NCBI GenBank assembly: GCA_024698705.1
Contig: JAILQX010000029.1
Location: 1-64,000, forward strand
Length of the DNA: 64,000 nt
Source: Lachnospiraceae bacterium
GTDB taxonomy: Bacteria; Bacillota; Clostridia; Lachnospirales; Lachnospiraceae
Direction of reading: 5' to 3'
Shown in pieces: positions 10,299 through 18,228 of this stretch. How positions within the stretch are numbered: position 1 is the stretch's first letter; each line of letters starts with the position of its first letter. The notes beneath the pieces are model-generated. The model saw only the letters and a list, made by a program, of their open reading frames with translations, searched no databases and had not been told where the DNA came from. Made by a program: the position numbers and the translations under genes.

Positions 10299-10994
10299 AT
10301 GGAAACAAAAAAGAGCAAGATCGAAGCACTTATCGATGAGATCGAGGATTATATAGAGAGTTGCAAATATAAAGCACTTTCGAACAGCATCATACTTGTC
10401 AATAAGGATGAGATCGATACTTATCTCATGGAGCTTAGGAAAAATACTCCCGAAGAGATCAAGCATTATCAGAAGATAATCGCCAATCGTAACGCTATCA
10501 TGGCTGAAGCCGATAAAGTAAGGAATGATGCCAAGAATGAAGCACAGGAGATCATAAACAAAGCTATCAACCAGACAAATGAACTCATAAGCGAGCATGA
10601 GATAATGCAAAGAGCTTACGATCAGGCCAATGAGATCATAAATCTTGCTGCAAATCAGGCACAGGAGATAGTTGATGCTGCAGTACTTGAAGCAAATGAG
10701 CTGAAAGAATCGGCCACACAGTATACGGATGGCCTTCTTGCTCACGTAGAGGAACTTGCAAACCATTATATCCAGGTATCGGGCAATGATTTCAATAATC
10801 TTATCTCAGGTCTTACGGATTGTGTAAACACCGTACAGGCCAACAGAAACGAACTGTATCCGCCTCAGCCGGCTGCAGCACCGTCTCCGGATCTCGGAAA
10901 TACAACCGACTTCATTCCGGTACAGCCTCAGGTAAATGTTAACACCACTCCAAAAGCTGATTCGGACGGGATAATGGATCTAGACCTTATCTGA
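10299..10994 (+). CDS. Coiled-coil protein of the DivIVA / V-ATPase subunit-H-like type
   Basis: 231-residue soluble protein with no membrane segment or signal peptide. Residues about 55-165 form a long helical stretch rich in Ala, Glu, Asn and Gln with repeated QAxEII(N/D) units (for example AQEIINKA, ANEIINLA, AQEIVDAA), typical of DivIVA-like or 'ATPase subunit H'-annotated coiled coils. The C-terminus is Pro/Ala-rich and probably disordered. The 8-base gap after coaD implies cotranscription. A cytoskeletal or division-site role is plausible by analogy with DivIVA and by the amidase downstream, but no catalytic motif is visible and function is unassigned. Confidence 0.7.
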   Translation: METKKSKIEALIDEIEDYIESCKYKALSNSIILVNKDEIDTYLMELRKNTPEEIKHYQKIIANRNAIMAEADKVRNDAKNEAQEIINKAINQTNELISEHEIMQRAYDQANEIINLAANQAQEIVDAAVLEANELKESATQYTDGLLAHVEELANHYIQVSGNDFNNLISGLTDCVNTVQANRNELYPPQPAAAPSPDLGNTTDFIPVQPQVNVNTTPKADSDGIMDLDLI

Positions 10995-11009
10995 TGAATA
11001 ACGACTTTA

Positions 11010-11033
11010 AACACCTGACCTAGGTCAGGTGTT
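11010..11033. repeat. Perfect 24-base palindrome between the coiled-coil gene and the amidase gene
   Basis: The half-site AACACCTGACCT is followed at once by its exact reverse complement. It sits 15 bases after the coiled-coil stop codon and 20 bases before the amidase start. There is no T-run on either strand, so it is a poor intrinsic terminator. It could be a protein-binding operator, a weak terminator, or an mRNA hairpin controlling the ratio of the two products. Confidence 0.75.
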
Positions 11034-11053
11034 AATAATATACGGGGGAATAT

Positions 11054-12241
11054 ATGCCGGACCAGACAGGCAATATCATAATAGTCATTGATCCCGGTCA
11101 TGGCGGAGAATCACTCGGGGGCAATTATGAGGACAGGATCGAAAGAGACATCGATCTTATTACCGCCGAGGCTATGAAAGAAAGACTGGAACAGTATGAC
11201 AATGTAATCGTTTATCTGACCAGGGAAAATAACGAAGACAGGGAATTAACAAGAAAAGAAAGATTTGAATTTGCCCAAAAGGTAAATGCGGATTTTCTAT
11301 ATTCGATACATTACAACATGTCCGAATATCATACGCTTTTCGGCGCTGAGGTATGGGTATGTTCATCCGGTGAAAACAGCGCAAAGGGCATGACATTTGC
11401 AGAGATCGAGATGAAAGAACTGACCGGTCTCGGATTGTTTGACAGAGGTATCAAATGCAGACTTGATAAAAAAGGCGGAGAATATTACGGCATCTTAAGA
11501 TACAGTCAGGAATTCAATATTCCTGCAGTCATCATAGAGCATTGCCACCTGGACGAGGAGCGAGACAGTGCATTCTGGAACAATGAAGCTTATCGTGAAT
11601 TCGGAAGGATAGACGCAGATTGTGCCGCAAAATATTTCGGTTTGAGTTCAACGTCCCTGAATGTAGATTTCAGCACATATGAAAAGCATGAATATCCTGT
11701 CAGCGCTGAAACCCTCCAGCCTGATTCCACGCCACCTGGTTATTGCAATGCACAGATGCTCGATACAGATGGACTTACCGCGAGGATAAGAGTAAGTTCC
11801 GCTGATGAAGATGATTATATACAATACTATTCGTACTCACTCGACGGAGGAGTGAACTTTTCAAGGCTTGAAGCATGGGAAGACAGAAATTCCGAGTTTC
11901 AGGAATTTGATGTTGATCTGAATGAGAACAGATCAACCGATCTTGTGGTCAGAACATTCAATAAATACGATCTTTATACCGATTCGGAGATCGTGGAACT
12001 TCCGCAGGCAGTGATCGTCATCGAACAGGAGGATGTTCTCCCCGACGAAACCGGATATACAGATATTTCTTACAATACCGAAGTACCTGTAAATACCGAG
12101 CCGGTAACAGATCATTTCAGATTGTTTATCGGCAGTATCATAGCCTGTCTTATTCTGATCTTTCTCATCAGTCTAACAGTAAGCATCAGGCAGCGCAGGA
12201 AACGCAGAAAACGCAGGAAAAACAAAAAACATGAGACTTGA
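11054..12241 (+). CDS. Membrane-anchored N-acetylmuramoyl-L-alanine amidase (Amidase_3)
   Basis: Zinc amidase that would cleave the bond between muramic acid and the peptide stem. Residues 8-210 form an Amidase_3 domain with apparent zinc ligands His16 (DPGHGG), Glu30 (IERDI) and His86 (SIHYN), and catalytic Glu162 (IIEHCHLD). Residues ~230-330 are a beta-rich, possibly Ig-like region. One hydrophobic helix (about 356-377) is followed by a polybasic tail (RQRRKRRKRRKNKK). There is no N-terminal signal peptide; an in-frame stop at 11036-11038 rules out an upstream start. This topology is odd for a cell-wall enzyme. The 3' end overlaps rsuA by 11 bases. Confidence 0.82.
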   Translation: MPDQTGNIIIVIDPGHGGESLGGNYEDRIERDIDLITAEAMKERLEQYDNVIVYLTRENNEDRELTRKERFEFAQKVNADFLYSIHYNMSEYHTLFGAEVWVCSSGENSAKGMTFAEIEMKELTGLGLFDRGIKCRLDKKGGEYYGILRYSQEFNIPAVIIEHCHLDEERDSAFWNNEAYREFGRIDADCAAKYFGLSSTSLNVDFSTYEKHEYPVSAETLQPDSTPPGYCNAQMLDTDGLTARIRVSSADEDDYIQYYSYSLDGGVNFSRLEAWEDRNSEFQEFDVDLNENRSTDLVVRTFNKYDLYTDSEIVELPQAVIVIEQEDVLPDETGYTDISYNTEVPVNTEPVTDHFRLFIGSIIACLILIFLISLTVSIRQRRKRRKRRKNKKHET

Positions 12242-12935
12242 TAAATACCTTTGCGACAGCCTTCTGATCACCAGAAATGAAGCAAAAAAGATCATAAGGC
12301 AAAATAAGATCACTGTCGGATCTAAAACGATTTCAGATGCAGGATATCATGTAGACAGCGAAGATAATGTCTGTTTTGAAAGTAAAGCTCTTGTCTATAA
12401 GGAATTCAGATATGTTGCAATGAACAAGCCTTCGGGGTATATTACGGCAACAAATGATAAAAAGGATAAGACCGTAAACGATCTTCTTAATGATAAACTA
12501 AGAAGAGCCGTAGTTCCCGCAGGAAGACTTGATAAAGATACGGAAGGACTGCTTTTATTTACTAATGACGGTAAACTGGCACATGATCTTTTAAGTCCTT
12601 CGGGTCATGTACATAAGACTTATCTTTGTGTACTTGCGCATGAAATTGATAATGATTCAGTAAAACTTCTTGAAGAAGGCGTCGATATCGGAGATGATAA
12701 GCCCACAGCGCCGGCATCATGTAAAAAAACAGGCGATCATACAGTTCTTTTGACTATCTGTGAAGGCCGTTTCCATCAGGTTAAGAGAATGTTTCACGCT
12801 GTAGGCAATGAAGTGGTCAAACTTACAAGAGTTTCATTCGGTCCTCTTGAATTGAGTAAACTGGATCTTAAAACCGGTGAATACAGAGAATTAACGGCCG
12901 AAGAGGAGGCATTACTTAAGACAGCCAATGGATAA
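12231..12935 (+). CDS. rsuA: RsuA-family pseudouridine synthase
   Basis: Makes pseudouridine in rRNA; RsuA targets position 516 of 16S rRNA. An N-terminal S4 RNA-binding domain (MRLDKYLCDSLLITRNEAKKII) is followed by the catalytic domain with GRLDKDTEGLLLF, where the Asp is the nucleophile. The C-terminal YRELTAEEE is typical of the family. Length is 234 residues. It overlaps the amidase upstream by 11 bases and the HAD gene downstream by 8 bases, so translation is probably coupled. RsuA rather than RluB/E/F is the likeliest assignment from length. Confidence 0.88.
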   Translation: MRLDKYLCDSLLITRNEAKKIIRQNKITVGSKTISDAGYHVDSEDNVCFESKALVYKEFRYVAMNKPSGYITATNDKKDKTVNDLLNDKLRRAVVPAGRLDKDTEGLLLFTNDGKLAHDLLSPSGHVHKTYLCVLAHEIDNDSVKLLEEGVDIGDDKPTAPASCKKTGDHTVLLTICEGRFHQVKRMFHAVGNEVVKLTRVSFGPLELSKLDLKTGEYRELTAEEEALLKTANG

Positions 12936-13581
12936 AATGCTTAAAGACATAAAAGCCATAATATTTGATATGGACGGCACGCTTGTTGATTCCATGTGGA
13001 TATGGAAACAGATAGATATAGATTTTTTCGCGAGATTCAATAAGGTATTTCCCGAAGATCTCCAGAAACAGATCGAAGGCTTAAGTTTTTATCAGACTGC
13101 CGAATTCATAAAGGAGAGATATGATTTTGATCTTTCGATCGAAGAGATGATGGATATCTGGAATGAAATGGCATATGAGAAATACAGCCGGGAGGTTAAT
13201 TTCAAGGAAGGTGCCGAGGATTTTGTCATCCGTTGCAGAGACAAAGGCATAAAGCTCGGGATAGCCACAAGCAATTCAAGATATCTGTTTGATGCAGTAA
13301 TGGATCATCTGGGTCTTGACAGATATTTTGACTGTATATTGACCGGAACTGAGATCACAAACGGCAAACCGGCTCCGGATGTATATCTGACAGTAGCCGA
13401 AAGGCTTGGAGTCAGTCCTTGTGATTGTCTTGTTTTCGAAGATATCATACCCGGTATAATGGCAGGAAGAAATGCCGGAATGAAAGTATGTGCCGTTGCG
13501 GACGAATACTCCGTCTGCGATGAGAGCGAAAAGATAAAACTGGCCGATTATCATATAGATAATTACAACAGACTTTTATAG
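12928..13581 (+). CDS. HAD-superfamily phosphatase, beta-phosphoglucomutase-like subfamily
   Basis: 217-residue haloacid-dehalogenase-fold hydrolase with all four motifs: DMDGTLVDS (nucleophile Asp and acid/base Asp), a threonine/serine step in GIATSNS, the Lys of NGKPAPD, and VFEDIIPGI. An alpha-helical cap lies between motifs 1 and 2, as in subfamily I. Relatives hydrolyse sugar phosphates or other small phosphomonoesters; the substrate cannot be inferred here. It overlaps rsuA, so it belongs to that transcript. Confidence 0.9.
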   Translation: MDKMLKDIKAIIFDMDGTLVDSMWIWKQIDIDFFARFNKVFPEDLQKQIEGLSFYQTAEFIKERYDFDLSIEEMMDIWNEMAYEKYSREVNFKEGAEDFVIRCRDKGIKLGIATSNSRYLFDAVMDHLGLDRYFDCILTGTEITNGKPAPDVYLTVAERLGVSPCDCLVFEDIIPGIMAGRNAGMKVCAVADEYSVCDESEKIKLADYHIDNYNRLL

Positions 13582-13596
13582 AAAACGGAGGAAGAT

Positions 13597-14352
13597 ATGA
13601 ATATAGCGATCATTACCGGAGCATCATCCGGACTCGGAAAAGAATTTGCAAAACAGCTTGACAGAAAATGTGTTGACAATATCGATGAATTCTGGCTTAT
13701 AGCAAGAAGAAAGGAAAGACTCGAGGAACTCGAAGATACGATAAACAGAAAATGCCGTATATTCGCATATGATATAAGTGATGCGACCGATATGGCCAAG
13801 TTTTCTCATGCCCTTAAGACCGCCAATGCAAAGGTCAGGATACTCGTCAACTGTGCCGGCTTCGGTCTCGTTGGCAGATTTACCGAACTCAGCATAGACA
13901 AACAGCTTGATATGGTGGATGTCAATTGCAAAGCTACCGTAAAACTAACTTATATGTGTCTTCCCTACATGAAGAAAAACAGCAGGATCATCAATGTTGC
14001 CAGTGCCGCCGCATTTGCACCACAACCTTTATTTACTGTATATGCGGCTTCAAAAGCATTTGTTGAATCATTTAACAGGGCATTGAATTCCGAACTCAAA
14101 AACAGGAACATATACATAACCAGTGTATGCCCCGGCCCTGTAAATACGGAATTCTTTGATGTGGCCGACGTAAAAGGCGAATACAATAAAATGAAGAAAT
14201 TCTTTATGGCAGACCCTGCAAGAGTTGTAAGTTGTGCCCTGAGAGATTCTATAAACAAAAAGAGCATTTCGGTATACGGCACCGCAATGAAAACATGGAG
14301 ATATGCAAGCCGTCTGGTTCCCACCGATCTGCTAATGAAGATTTACGGATGA
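13597..14352 (+). CDS. Short-chain dehydrogenase/reductase
   Basis: NAD(P)-dependent oxidoreductase of the classical SDR family, 251 residues. Visible are the dinucleotide motif TGASSGLGKEF, the NCAGFG structural motif (canonical NNAG), the catalytic Ser after INVASAA, and the YAASKAF active-site Tyr and Lys. The PGPVNTEF loop follows. The Arg at 'LIARRKERLEEL' favours NADP(H). A GGAGGA ribosome site precedes the start. Substrate unknown; the closest flavour is the YqjQ/DltE-like group of SDRs. Confidence 0.9.
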   Translation: MNIAIITGASSGLGKEFAKQLDRKCVDNIDEFWLIARRKERLEELEDTINRKCRIFAYDISDATDMAKFSHALKTANAKVRILVNCAGFGLVGRFTELSIDKQLDMVDVNCKATVKLTYMCLPYMKKNSRIINVASAAAFAPQPLFTVYAASKAFVESFNRALNSELKNRNIYITSVCPGPVNTEFFDVADVKGEYNKMKKFFMADPARVVSCALRDSINKKSISVYGTAMKTWRYASRLVPTDLLMKIYG

Positions 14353-14930
14353 TTATGGATAAGATCATAAACAGATATAAAAAAGGCGAATTTAAATACT
14401 CCTCATACAAAAAGAGATACGAGCTGATCAAGACGATAATAATGTTTGCTCTTTCGATCTCGATATATATCATGGGATATGTATCGACCGGATCAAATAA
14501 AAATCTTTTGACCATAGTTGCAGTGCTCGGCTTATTACCGGCAAGCAAATCACTTGTTTCTACCATAATGAATTTCAGGGTACACGAAGCCGGCGATGAA
14601 CTCAGAGAAGAGATTGACCGTGCATTGAACGGATTGAGCGGTCTCTATAATATATATTTCACATCATATGATAAGAATTATTTTCTTCTTCATCTTACAG
14701 TATGCGGAGATGACATCATAGGCTTGTGTGAATCAAAGGATTTCGATGAAAAGAGTTTTAAGGAGCATCTTGATAAACATATCAAGATAGAAAAGCTTGA
14801 AACCGGAGTCATCAAGGTGTTTGACGACAGTAAGTTATATATCAAAAGACTCGGTGAGATCAATTCATCAGACCGAAACAAGGAACCGGACAGAAAACTA
14901 TATGATCTTTTGCTAAATATATCATTGTAA
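14349..14930 (+). CDS. Uncharacterised two-TM membrane protein
   Basis: 193 residues. The ATG at 14349 overlaps the SDR stop codon as ATGA, which favours translational coupling; a longer in-frame start at 14232 lies deep inside the SDR gene and is rejected. Two hydrophobic segments (about 22-40 and 48-68) are followed by a ~120-residue soluble alpha/beta region with charged helices and no recognised motif. I do not recognise the family. It lies between the SDR gene and an RluA-type synthase (2-base gap), so it is part of that operon. Confidence 0.75.
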   Translation: MIMDKIINRYKKGEFKYSSYKKRYELIKTIIMFALSISIYIMGYVSTGSNKNLLTIVAVLGLLPASKSLVSTIMNFRVHEAGDELREEIDRALNGLSGLYNIYFTSYDKNYFLLHLTVCGDDIIGLCESKDFDEKSFKEHLDKHIKIEKLETGVIKVFDDSKLYIKRLGEINSSDRNKEPDRKLYDLLLNISL

Positions 14931-14932
14931 AC

Positions 14933-15934
14933 ATGAAACAGATAATAATCGATCAAAAAGACAGCGAACAGAGAGTAGACAAATATCTGCAGAGAATACT
15001 TCCCAACGCGGGTAAAAGTTTTCTTTACAAAATGATGCGAAAAAAGAATATCGTCCTTAACGATAAGAGCATAAAAGGCAATGAGATCATAAAAAAGGAT
15101 GATGTTTTAAAGATATGGTTCTCCGATGAAACATATGAAAAGATGTCAGCTGTGCAAAATACTTTTGATATCGATGAATGGCTTCGTGCTTACAGATCAT
15201 TAAAAGGCATAAAAGTTGAATATGAGGATGATGATCATATCGTTCTCTATAAACCGGCCGGTATACTTACACAGAAAGCAGTCCCGGGAGATCTTTCACT
15301 AAACGAATGGCTGCTCGGATATCTTTACGATGATCATAAGATAGACGAAGACTCGCTTAAGACCTGCAAACCTTCGGTAACCAACAGACTCGACAGAAAT
15401 ACATCGGGACTGGTACTGGCCGGCAAAACACTATTCGGGATCAACACCTTTACCGGGATGATAAAAGATCATAAGATCCGTAAGTTCTATAACGCATATG
15501 TAAAAACCGGACTACCGGACAGCGGACATCTCATCGGATATCTGAAAAAAAACAGGGATCATAACATTTCCGAGGTCATCGACTCCGATCATTTCTCTTC
15601 ATTATCCGATAAGGCTAAGGAAGGATATGAGAGGATAGAAACAAAGTACAATATTCTCGGCAGTACATATATCCCAAAGGCGAATACAACTCTTTCATTG
15701 CTAAATATCGAGCTTCTAACCGGAAAGAGTCATCAAATACGTGCCCAGTTTGCATCCCTAGGATATCCTTTGGCAGGAGATATGAAATACGGAGACAGTG
15801 AGTTCAATAAAATGCTCGGTCTTAATTCCCAGCTCTTGCATGCTTACAGAATTGTAATGCCCGCAGATGATAAGCTCGGAGATCTGAGCGGTAAAACCAT
15901 AGACTGTTCGATCAATATAAGATCACTAATATAA
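14933..15934 (+). CDS. RluA-family pseudouridine synthase
   Basis: 333 residues. An S4-like N-terminal domain (QRVDKYLQRILPNAG) is followed by the RluA catalytic core with NRLDRNTSGLVLAGKT, where the second Asp is the nucleophile, and the LLTGKSHQIRAQFA motif near the C-terminus. It is the second of three pseudouridine synthases in the window and is more divergent than the RluD at 43.3 kb. RluC-like by architecture, but the target uridine cannot be assigned. It lies 12 bases upstream of recU. Confidence 0.9.
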   Translation: MKQIIIDQKDSEQRVDKYLQRILPNAGKSFLYKMMRKKNIVLNDKSIKGNEIIKKDDVLKIWFSDETYEKMSAVQNTFDIDEWLRAYRSLKGIKVEYEDDDHIVLYKPAGILTQKAVPGDLSLNEWLLGYLYDDHKIDEDSLKTCKPSVTNRLDRNTSGLVLAGKTLFGINTFTGMIKDHKIRKFYNAYVKTGLPDSGHLIGYLKKNRDHNISEVIDSDHFSSLSDKAKEGYERIETKYNILGSTYIPKANTTLSLLNIELLTGKSHQIRAQFASLGYPLAGDMKYGDSEFNKMLGLNSQLLHAYRIVMPADDKLGDLSGKTIDCSINIRSLI

Positions 15935-15946
15935 GAAAGGCAAACA

Positions 15947-16492
15947 ATGCCAACCTGGAAATCACGCGGTCTGAGAGGCTCGGTCCTTGAGGATATAATC
16001 AACAGGACAAATGAAAAATATACTTCAAATCATCTTGCATTGATACAAAAGATACCTACGCCGATCACACCGATCAACATGGATCATTCTACCAAACAGA
16101 TCACATTGGCTTATTTCGAAAAGAAGAGCACCGTAGATTATATTGGTGCGGCACAGGGACTGCCTGTATGTTTTGATGCCAAAGAATGTGCGGCGGATTC
16201 ATTCAGTCTTAAGAATATCCATGAACATCAGGTTGAATTCATGAAAGAGTTCGAAAAGCAGGGCGGGATATCATTTTTTCTCATATATTTTACCAACAGA
16301 GAACTGTATTATTACCTCAGACTTTCGGAATTTTTGATATTTTATGAAAGAGCGATCGACGGCGGAAGAAAAAGCTTCAGGATCGATGAATTGTGTGAAG
16401 ATTTTTTCATTGAGAATGTAAAGCCGATATTTATCCCTTATCTGGATTATATCAATAAAGATATAAGATATCGCGAAAATAACTTGACATAA
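15947..16492 (+). CDS. recU: Holliday junction resolvase RecU
   Basis: Cleaves Holliday junctions during recombination and chromosome segregation in Firmicutes. The 181-residue protein has the family start (SRGLRGSVLEDIINRTNEKY) and the nuclease core VDYIGAAQGLPVCFDAKE with Asp, Asp and Lys; the usual FEAKE is FDAKE here, a conservative change. Stalk-like residues HEHQVEFMKEF follow. Bacillus recU is paired with a penicillin-binding protein gene, which is not the case here. The -35 box of the histidine promoter lies in its last codons. Confidence 0.9.
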   Translation: MPTWKSRGLRGSVLEDIINRTNEKYTSNHLALIQKIPTPITPINMDHSTKQITLAYFEKKSTVDYIGAAQGLPVCFDAKECAADSFSLKNIHEHQVEFMKEFEKQGGISFFLIYFTNRELYYYLRLSEFLIFYERAIDGGRKSFRIDELCEDFFIENVKPIFIPYLDYINKDIRYRENNLT

Positions 16493-16512
16493 CATTTTTC
16501 ATATAATATACT
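16484..16512 (+). promoter_or_regulatory. Consensus promoter of the histidine operon
   Basis: TTGACA at 16484-16489 (inside the last recU codons and stop), a 17-base spacer and TATACT at 16507-16512. Transcription would start near 16519, leaving a ~64-base leader containing small inverted repeats (TAGCATGCTA; CACTAAAGTG). The leader is too short for a T-box. Confidence 0.8.
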
Positions 16513-16583
16513 ACATCAAGGTAGCATGCTATCATGGTAATGAATTAGCGCGTTACTTCACTAAAGTGCAAATGAGGTAGAAT

Positions 16584-18215
16584 ATGAAACAATTACTGCA
16601 TACTCCCGACGGAGTGAGAGATATATACGGTGAAGAATACAACAGAAAGCTCAATGTTGAAAATGCCATTCATGAGCTCTTTACCGGCAACGGTTATCAG
16701 AATATCCAGACACCCGGTTTCGAATATTTTGACCTTTTCGGATATGATATAGGTACCGTTGACAGCAAAGAACTGTATAAGTTTACGGATAACGAAGGCC
16801 GTACGATGGTATTACGGAGTGATTTTACTCCGAGTATAGCAAGATGTGCCGCAAAGTATTTTCTCGATGATGAAAAGACTTTACGATTCACATATAAAGG
16901 AAATGCATTTGCCAATACGGCAGAGTTGCAGGGCAAGCTCAAAGAGACGACTCAGATGGGCGTTGAACTCATAGGAGAGGACTCCATAGAGGCTGATGTA
17001 GAGATCATACGTCTTGCAGTCGAGTCATTAAAGGCTGTAGGCCTTGAAGGCTTTAAGATCTGTATAGGCAATGTTGAGTATTTCAAAGGTCTTTGCGAAG
17101 AACTTAAGTTTGATCATGATGTCGAGATCACACTCAGGGATTATGTGTCAAACAAGAATTTCTTTGAAGCTGCCGATTTCATGGATAATTCCGATATTGA
17201 CAAGGCCTCCGAAGAAAAGATCCTCGCGATAAATGAACTGGTCGGCGATGAGAAGATGTTTGAAAAGGCATATTCTCTTGTCGGAAACAGCCGTTCAAAA
17301 GCCGCAGTAGACAGGCTTAAGAATGTTTATGAAGCCGTTAAAGCTGCCGATCTGAGCGAATTTGTATATTTCGATCTTGGAATGCTCAGCAAATATAATT
17401 ATTACACGGGTATGATATTCAAGGGCTATGCACTCGGTAACGGCGATGCCATCGTCAAAGGCGGAAGATATGATAATCTTCTGGAACAATTCGGCAAAAA
17501 AGCTCCCGCAATCGGATTTGTCGTTGTTATAGACAGTGTTTTGAATGCCCTTAACAGACAAGATTCCAAGAGCGATAACGAGTATCTTACATTTGCCCTT
17601 ACAAAGGGAAGACTTGCGAGCAAAACGCTTGAACTGCTTGAGAGCATAGGTATCACCTGTGATGAGATGAAGGATAAGGATACGCGTAAGCTCATATTTG
17701 TCAATGAGGATCTCAAATTAAAGTTCTTCCTTTCAAAAGGCCCCGATGTACCTACTTATGTTGAACACGGAGCCGCCGACATCGGTGTTGTGGGTAAGGA
17801 TACCATCATGGAAGAGGGCAGACGAGTATACGAAGTTTTAGATCTTAAATTCGGAAAATGCCGTATGTGTGTCTGCGGACCTCACGAAGCAGAAGAGCTT
17901 TTGAAGCATCATGAGATGATAAGGGTATGTTCAAAATATCCGGTCATCGCTAAGGATTATTTTTATAACAAAAAGCATCAGACGGTTGATATCATCAAAC
18001 TTAACGGATCGGTTGAACTAGGTCCGATCGTAAAACTCGGAGATGTCATAGTTGATATAGTTGAGACCGGTTCTACCTTGCGTGAAAACGGACTGGAGGT
18101 TCTTGAAGAGATCTGCAATCTTTCCGCAAGGATGATCGTTAATCCCGTAAGCATGCAGATCCATGGCGACAAGATCAGAAATATAATCGAAAGGCTGAAG
18201 GATAAAATAGACTGA
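16584..18215 (+). CDS. hisZG: Fused ATP phosphoribosyltransferase: HisZ regulatory plus HisG catalytic
   Basis: First enzyme of histidine synthesis (PRPP plus ATP to phosphoribosyl-ATP). Residues 1 to ~325 are HisZ, a histidyl-tRNA-synthetase-like regulatory chain with motif 2 (VLRSDFTPSIAR) and motif 3 (GGRYDNLLEQFG, then AIGF). From ~335 to 543 it is a complete short-form HisG starting YLTFALTKGRL and containing the PRPP loop DIVETGSTLRENGL. The joining segment is about ten polar residues with no stop or frameshift. These two proteins are usually separate genes forming a hetero-octamer; here they are one chain. It starts the operon. Confidence 0.92.
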   Translation: MKQLLHTPDGVRDIYGEEYNRKLNVENAIHELFTGNGYQNIQTPGFEYFDLFGYDIGTVDSKELYKFTDNEGRTMVLRSDFTPSIARCAAKYFLDDEKTLRFTYKGNAFANTAELQGKLKETTQMGVELIGEDSIEADVEIIRLAVESLKAVGLEGFKICIGNVEYFKGLCEELKFDHDVEITLRDYVSNKNFFEAADFMDNSDIDKASEEKILAINELVGDEKMFEKAYSLVGNSRSKAAVDRLKNVYEAVKAADLSEFVYFDLGMLSKYNYYTGMIFKGYALGNGDAIVKGGRYDNLLEQFGKKAPAIGFVVVIDSVLNALNRQDSKSDNEYLTFALTKGRLASKTLELLESIGITCDEMKDKDTRKLIFVNEDLKLKFFLSKGPDVPTYVEHGAADIGVVGKDTIMEEGRRVYEVLDLKFGKCRMCVCGPHEAEELLKHHEMIRVCSKYPVIAKDYFYNKKHQTVDIIKLNGSVELGPIVKLGDVIVDIVETGSTLRENGLEVLEEICNLSARMIVNPVSMQIHGDKIRNIIERLKDKID

Positions 18216-18228
18216 AAGAAGGGATCAC

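Noticed and set aside
11010-11033. Palindrome as a normal rho-independent terminator
   Set aside because: The sequences after the stem are AATAATA on + and TAAAGTC on -, not T-runs.
14232-14348. Upstream in-frame extension of the two-TM protein
   Set aside because: It lies within the SDR coding region in another frame; the ATG overlapping the SDR stop codon is the better start.
16513-16583. T-box or attenuator in front of the his operon
   Set aside because: The leader is only about 64-70 bases, with no T-box consensus, no histidine-rich leader peptide and no terminator hairpin.
17560-17600. Frameshift or lost stop explaining the HisZ-HisG fusion
   Set aside because: The frame is continuous with a normal polar linker and both domains are full length. 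A sequencing error cannot be wholly excluded but is not needed.
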